In this document: piece after piece, positions 61,085 through 64,000 of the stretch | Numbering within the stretch: position 1 is the stretch's first letter | Layout: every line of letters starts with the position of its first letter | Assembly (NCBI RefSeq): GCF_963678635.1 | Contig: NC_087063.1 | Span: forward strand, 6,106,386 to 6,170,385 | DNA: 64,000 nucleotides | Direction of reading: 5' to 3' | Origin: Symsagittifera roscoffensis | Taxonomy: Eukaryota; Xenacoelomorpha; Acoela; Convolutidae | Made by a program: the position numbers and the translations under genes | The notes under the pieces: generated by a model | Told to the model about the DNA's origin: nothing | The model's database searches: none | The model's input: the letters and a program-made list of their open reading frames with translations, nothing else

Positions 61085-61320
61085 GAGTTGGATTTTTTCA
61101 GACAAACTACACTTTTTTAACTAGCAATTTTTCAAATGCCAAGGTATTGTTGTCCTGAGCTCAAAATAAAAAATTTGTTTCAAATATGATTATTTTTTGC
61201 AAGGTTATGGGGGTTTAGAGATTGCCAGTTTGACGAATTTGGGATTACTAACGCGCAATATTTTTTGTGCTATAAAAGCATAAGCGGAGATTTCATCAAT
61301 TGTAGAAAACATTCTAACAT
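61085..61320 (+). repeat. Dispersed repeat family R1, copy E (left half)
   Basis: 'cagacaaactac', 'tgtcctgagctcaaaataaa', 'gggtttagagattgccag', 'ataagcggagattt' match the left half of the family. It lies head-to-tail with copy D. Confidence 0.55.
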
Positions 61321-63250
61321 GAATTGACGCTATTTATTTACTTTTTAAAAATTTTGATAAAGGCTTATTTACTACATCACTTTGAATAACGTTTGCATCT
61401 GTTTACATAATTTGCAAAGGGCAAAACTTTTGTTTAATTGTCAATACGTGTCATCATTTTGCGAAAAAAAATTGCTGACGCTAGCAGTTTTTATTTAATT
61501 TTGAAGTTCAATTTGCAGCGTTTTTTGCATATTAGGCTTCGCAGTTTATCCTTTCAAAAATTTGCGCTATGTTCTTCAACAAAGGTTAAAATTGATTGGA
61601 TGCTTCTAAGCTTAAATGTCCAAAAAGCATCTTTTTTGGGTTGTTTCAACACATTCAATTTAATTCAACCAAATACTAAATGAACGATCATTTAAAAATT
61701 TCTTTTTGCCCAAGTTTTTGTCCAATTTTTTGTCTTATCAATTAAATTGAGTTAGAGTATGTTTCGAAACTTTTTTTCGAACCTAATTCAGTAAAAAAAA
61801 ACATATGTCGCATATGCTTAATATCGCAAAATCAAAACATCTTGCAACGAAGTTTACGATCTTGTGCAATGATAAGAGGGATGGATGGTTTGTTAGCAGT
61901 ATCCAAAATATATAATTTTTGCTTTTTCAAGAAAAAAAGCCAATATTTTTCGGTTTGTTTGGTTTGCGCGTTTTTCGTGTTGTTTAAGTTGCTAAAATAG
62001 AAGGGCCGTTTACTCAAAAAGAGAACAACATGATGCTTTAAAACAAGATGGACAATTTAATAACATATCAATTCTTTAAATTTTTAAAAGTATATTTTTC
62101 CGTATGAAACAGCAAAAAACGGCTCAAAAACAGCAAATTTATCTGAGTTACGCTTTGGGCTTACTCCTAGCAACAAAAAATTCAGTTTTAATTCAATAGT
62201 TATGCCAAATGATTGAACAAAACTACCATATTCCAAAAATCATTGAAGCAAACTTACTTGAAGTCAGTGGCGGTTAATGTATTGTAAAGTCCTATTTCGG
62301 CCCTGCTTGTGATTACGCAAAAATCTGACTAGTTTCTTTTTTCGCAATCAAGAAGTCAGAGCAGGGTTCCTTGAAAACAATTTTTCGGTGCGATATCAAT
62401 TGCTTGATAGTGTTTTATAACAGCTCTATGAGTCCCCGGAGTATATTTTTTCTTCGTGTCTTTTTCCATTTACTAATTTAAACAGTTACACGTCAAAACT
62501 TACAGTAAATCAACAACAAAACAGCTCAAAAAAGTTTAATTCATTTGAATTATGCTTGTCTTTAAATTCAAAAAAAATTACAAAGCAAAAAAATGATAGA
62601 TCAAACACGGCCAGCAACTCGAAAGTCTCAAATATTATTTCAAGTTACTACACAATTGGTTTGGGAAAAATCTTACGCCCTAGTTAAAATTTATTTAACA
62701 GAAAGGATCAACCAAGACTCATAGAAAGCAAAAGATTATGTATTCAAGCAGCAAATTCTTACTACAAAACATATAAAACTTGAATTTTTTTTATAAATAT
62801 GCACTTTTGGTCGAGCACGTAAATATTAACATAAGGAGAGACTTTAATTTCATTGAAAGTTTTTATTGTTTTGTTTATCTATTATTGGCAAAAGCTTGGC
62901 TGCAAATTTTTTTTTTGGCACAGCTCAAGCATGAGAATGATTTGCACTTCTTCAAAACTTTTGGAGCCAATCGGCACGTAAAAAAGGTAATTTTTTTTCG
63001 AAAACTTGAAATCAAAACACATCGTCGACTCATACGACTATCAAAATTTTGTTTTAAAAAAACTTACGGGATTGGCTACTGAGTTGTTTACAGCGCTTTT
63101 TCAAAAATATATCATTTGCCAAAATTTTCCGGTAATTATAAAAAACTGCAGAGGTCATTCCAATACACAAAGCAGATAACAAAAAGGATCGTGCTATCTT
63201 TAAAACAATTTTTTCTTTGCCAGTTTTTAGTCGGCTCACCTTCGTTAGGC
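61321..63250. other. AT-rich intergenic DNA
   Basis: No supported gene. Weak short frames with low-complexity composition only. Confidence 0.45.
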
Positions 63251-63279
63251 TGAACGAAGTCTGTGACAAAATCAATAGA

Positions 63280-64000
63280 TTTAGATCAAAACGCGGCGTT
63301 ACCGATGCTTTTGTCTCAATGATTGAGTAAATTAGGTTTCACTGGAATGAACATTCCAACTTAGCCCAGTGCAACTTCATAGAAGTGAAAAAAATTGACA
63401 ATGTTGACTATGACCATGGTGTTTTGCTGGATAGATGCGAATCATTTGGACTTATGGTGCAGAAAACATTATGTGAAGATGTTGCGAAAAAAATCAAAAC
63501 TGAAGGAATAATTTTTGTTGACCCACGAGAATAACAGACTTAATCCTTCAAAAAATTTTCTAAAAATTGTTCCAAAGCTGAGCAAAAAATTTGCTTCAAT
63601 TTTTGATTTTTTCTCGAGATGTTAACAATAATGTTTTTTGTTTGTAAAAGATTTCAATCAAATATAAATAGGCCCTTAAGGTCATATGATTTGCATTAGT
63701 CTCTTGTTGTCTCTCAGGGATCATTATTGGGCCCACTTCTATTCAATTTGTAACAGAAAGTTTCAGAAAAAAGCAACAAACCTCAACAAGGTAGAGACAT
63801 GTTTCTCTATGCTGATGATACAGTCATAAAAAGATCCTCTTCATTAAATAGTCTAACAGCATATCAGCAAAAAAAATCAATTCAGTTTACTTCTTAGTTA
63901 GCAAGCAATAAACTAACACCTACTTAACTCACTCACAAAGAACAACAACTAATGTTCTTGGTAAAAAATTAGCAGTTAAACTGTCTACAGATACAAGTTT
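63280..64000 (+). pseudogene. Decayed LINE (non-LTR) reverse transcriptase, runs off the window
   Basis: One reading frame, broken by stops (for example TAA at 63328), holds the ordered RT motifs of Jockey/CR1-type LINEs: FRSKRGVTDAF at 63280 (family F..G.ST.DA), a block near 63400 resembling AFDxVDHxxLL (NVDYDHGVLLDRCESFG), SQGSLLGPLLFNL at 63712 (family PQGSxLGPLLF) and FLYADDTVI at 63802 with the catalytic ADD at 63811-63819. Order, spacing and common frame make the assignment firm; stops and indels show it is dead. The 5' part is missing or unrecognisable. Confidence 0.75.

Noticed and set aside
1-64000. CRISPR arrays, rRNA genes, bacterial operons
   Set aside because: No spaced direct-repeat arrays, rRNA signatures or ribosome-binding-site-led gene strings; the DNA is eukaryotic.

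Overview
This is a window of an AT-rich, gene-poor eukaryotic nuclear genome, most likely an invertebrate animal. Spliced exons with GT..AG junctions, two LTR retrotransposons, LINE relics, foldback/MITE-like elements and many homopolymer runs support this. I cannot name the species. There are no bacterial operons, rRNA genes or CRISPR arrays, and no canonical tRNA gene.

Layout. 1-19 kb is mostly non-coding and AT-rich. It holds a Ser/Lys/Arg-rich open exon on the minus strand (3789-5241), a LINE RT relic, copies of a dispersed repeat, a large hairpin MITE (14.5-15.2 kb) and four phase-compatible exons of an unrecognised minus-strand host gene (16.1-18.4 kb). 19074-26460 is a 7.4-kb Ty3/Gypsy retrotransposon (here 'E1'). 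Its 361-bp LTRs look identical, its TSD is a perfect 5 bp, and it has one uninterrupted 2184-codon gag-pol frame. 26.5-34.1 kb holds more MITE/foldback sequence and what looks like a divergent promoter at about 30.7 kb: a minus-strand gene starts at 30608 and a plus-strand gene at 30875.

34094-58494 is the standout: a 24.4-kb LTR retrotransposon ('E2'). Its 880-bp LTRs differ at three sites by eye. It carries a 3.1-kb structured leader, then gag-protease-RT-RNase H, integrase with a C-terminal macro (ADP-ribose-binding-like) domain, and after pol a second coding block. That block encodes an SGNH/GDSL-type hydrolase, a degenerate SGNH-like protein and two large proteins I cannot assign (1227 and 402 codons). 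The leader contains five units of exactly 67 nt with complementary ends (ACCCTCC...GGAGGGT), a cluster of ACCCTCC doublets, and a tandem pair of 185-nt RNA domains whose hairpins differ by compensatory base changes. The terminal polypurine-tract 13-mer recurs twice inside pol (44.4 and 46.9 kb).

How E2 might be expressed. The long frames are separated by single in-frame TGA codons (44148, 50073, 55639), by an ATGA stop/start overlap (51958) and by two places where the coding frame jumps (about 46028 and 51051). Some of these may be decay (the LTRs have begun to diverge); others look like real cistron boundaries. 58.5-64 kb returns to AT-rich non-coding DNA with two more dispersed-repeat copies and, at the right edge, a decayed LINE reverse transcriptase on the plus strand.
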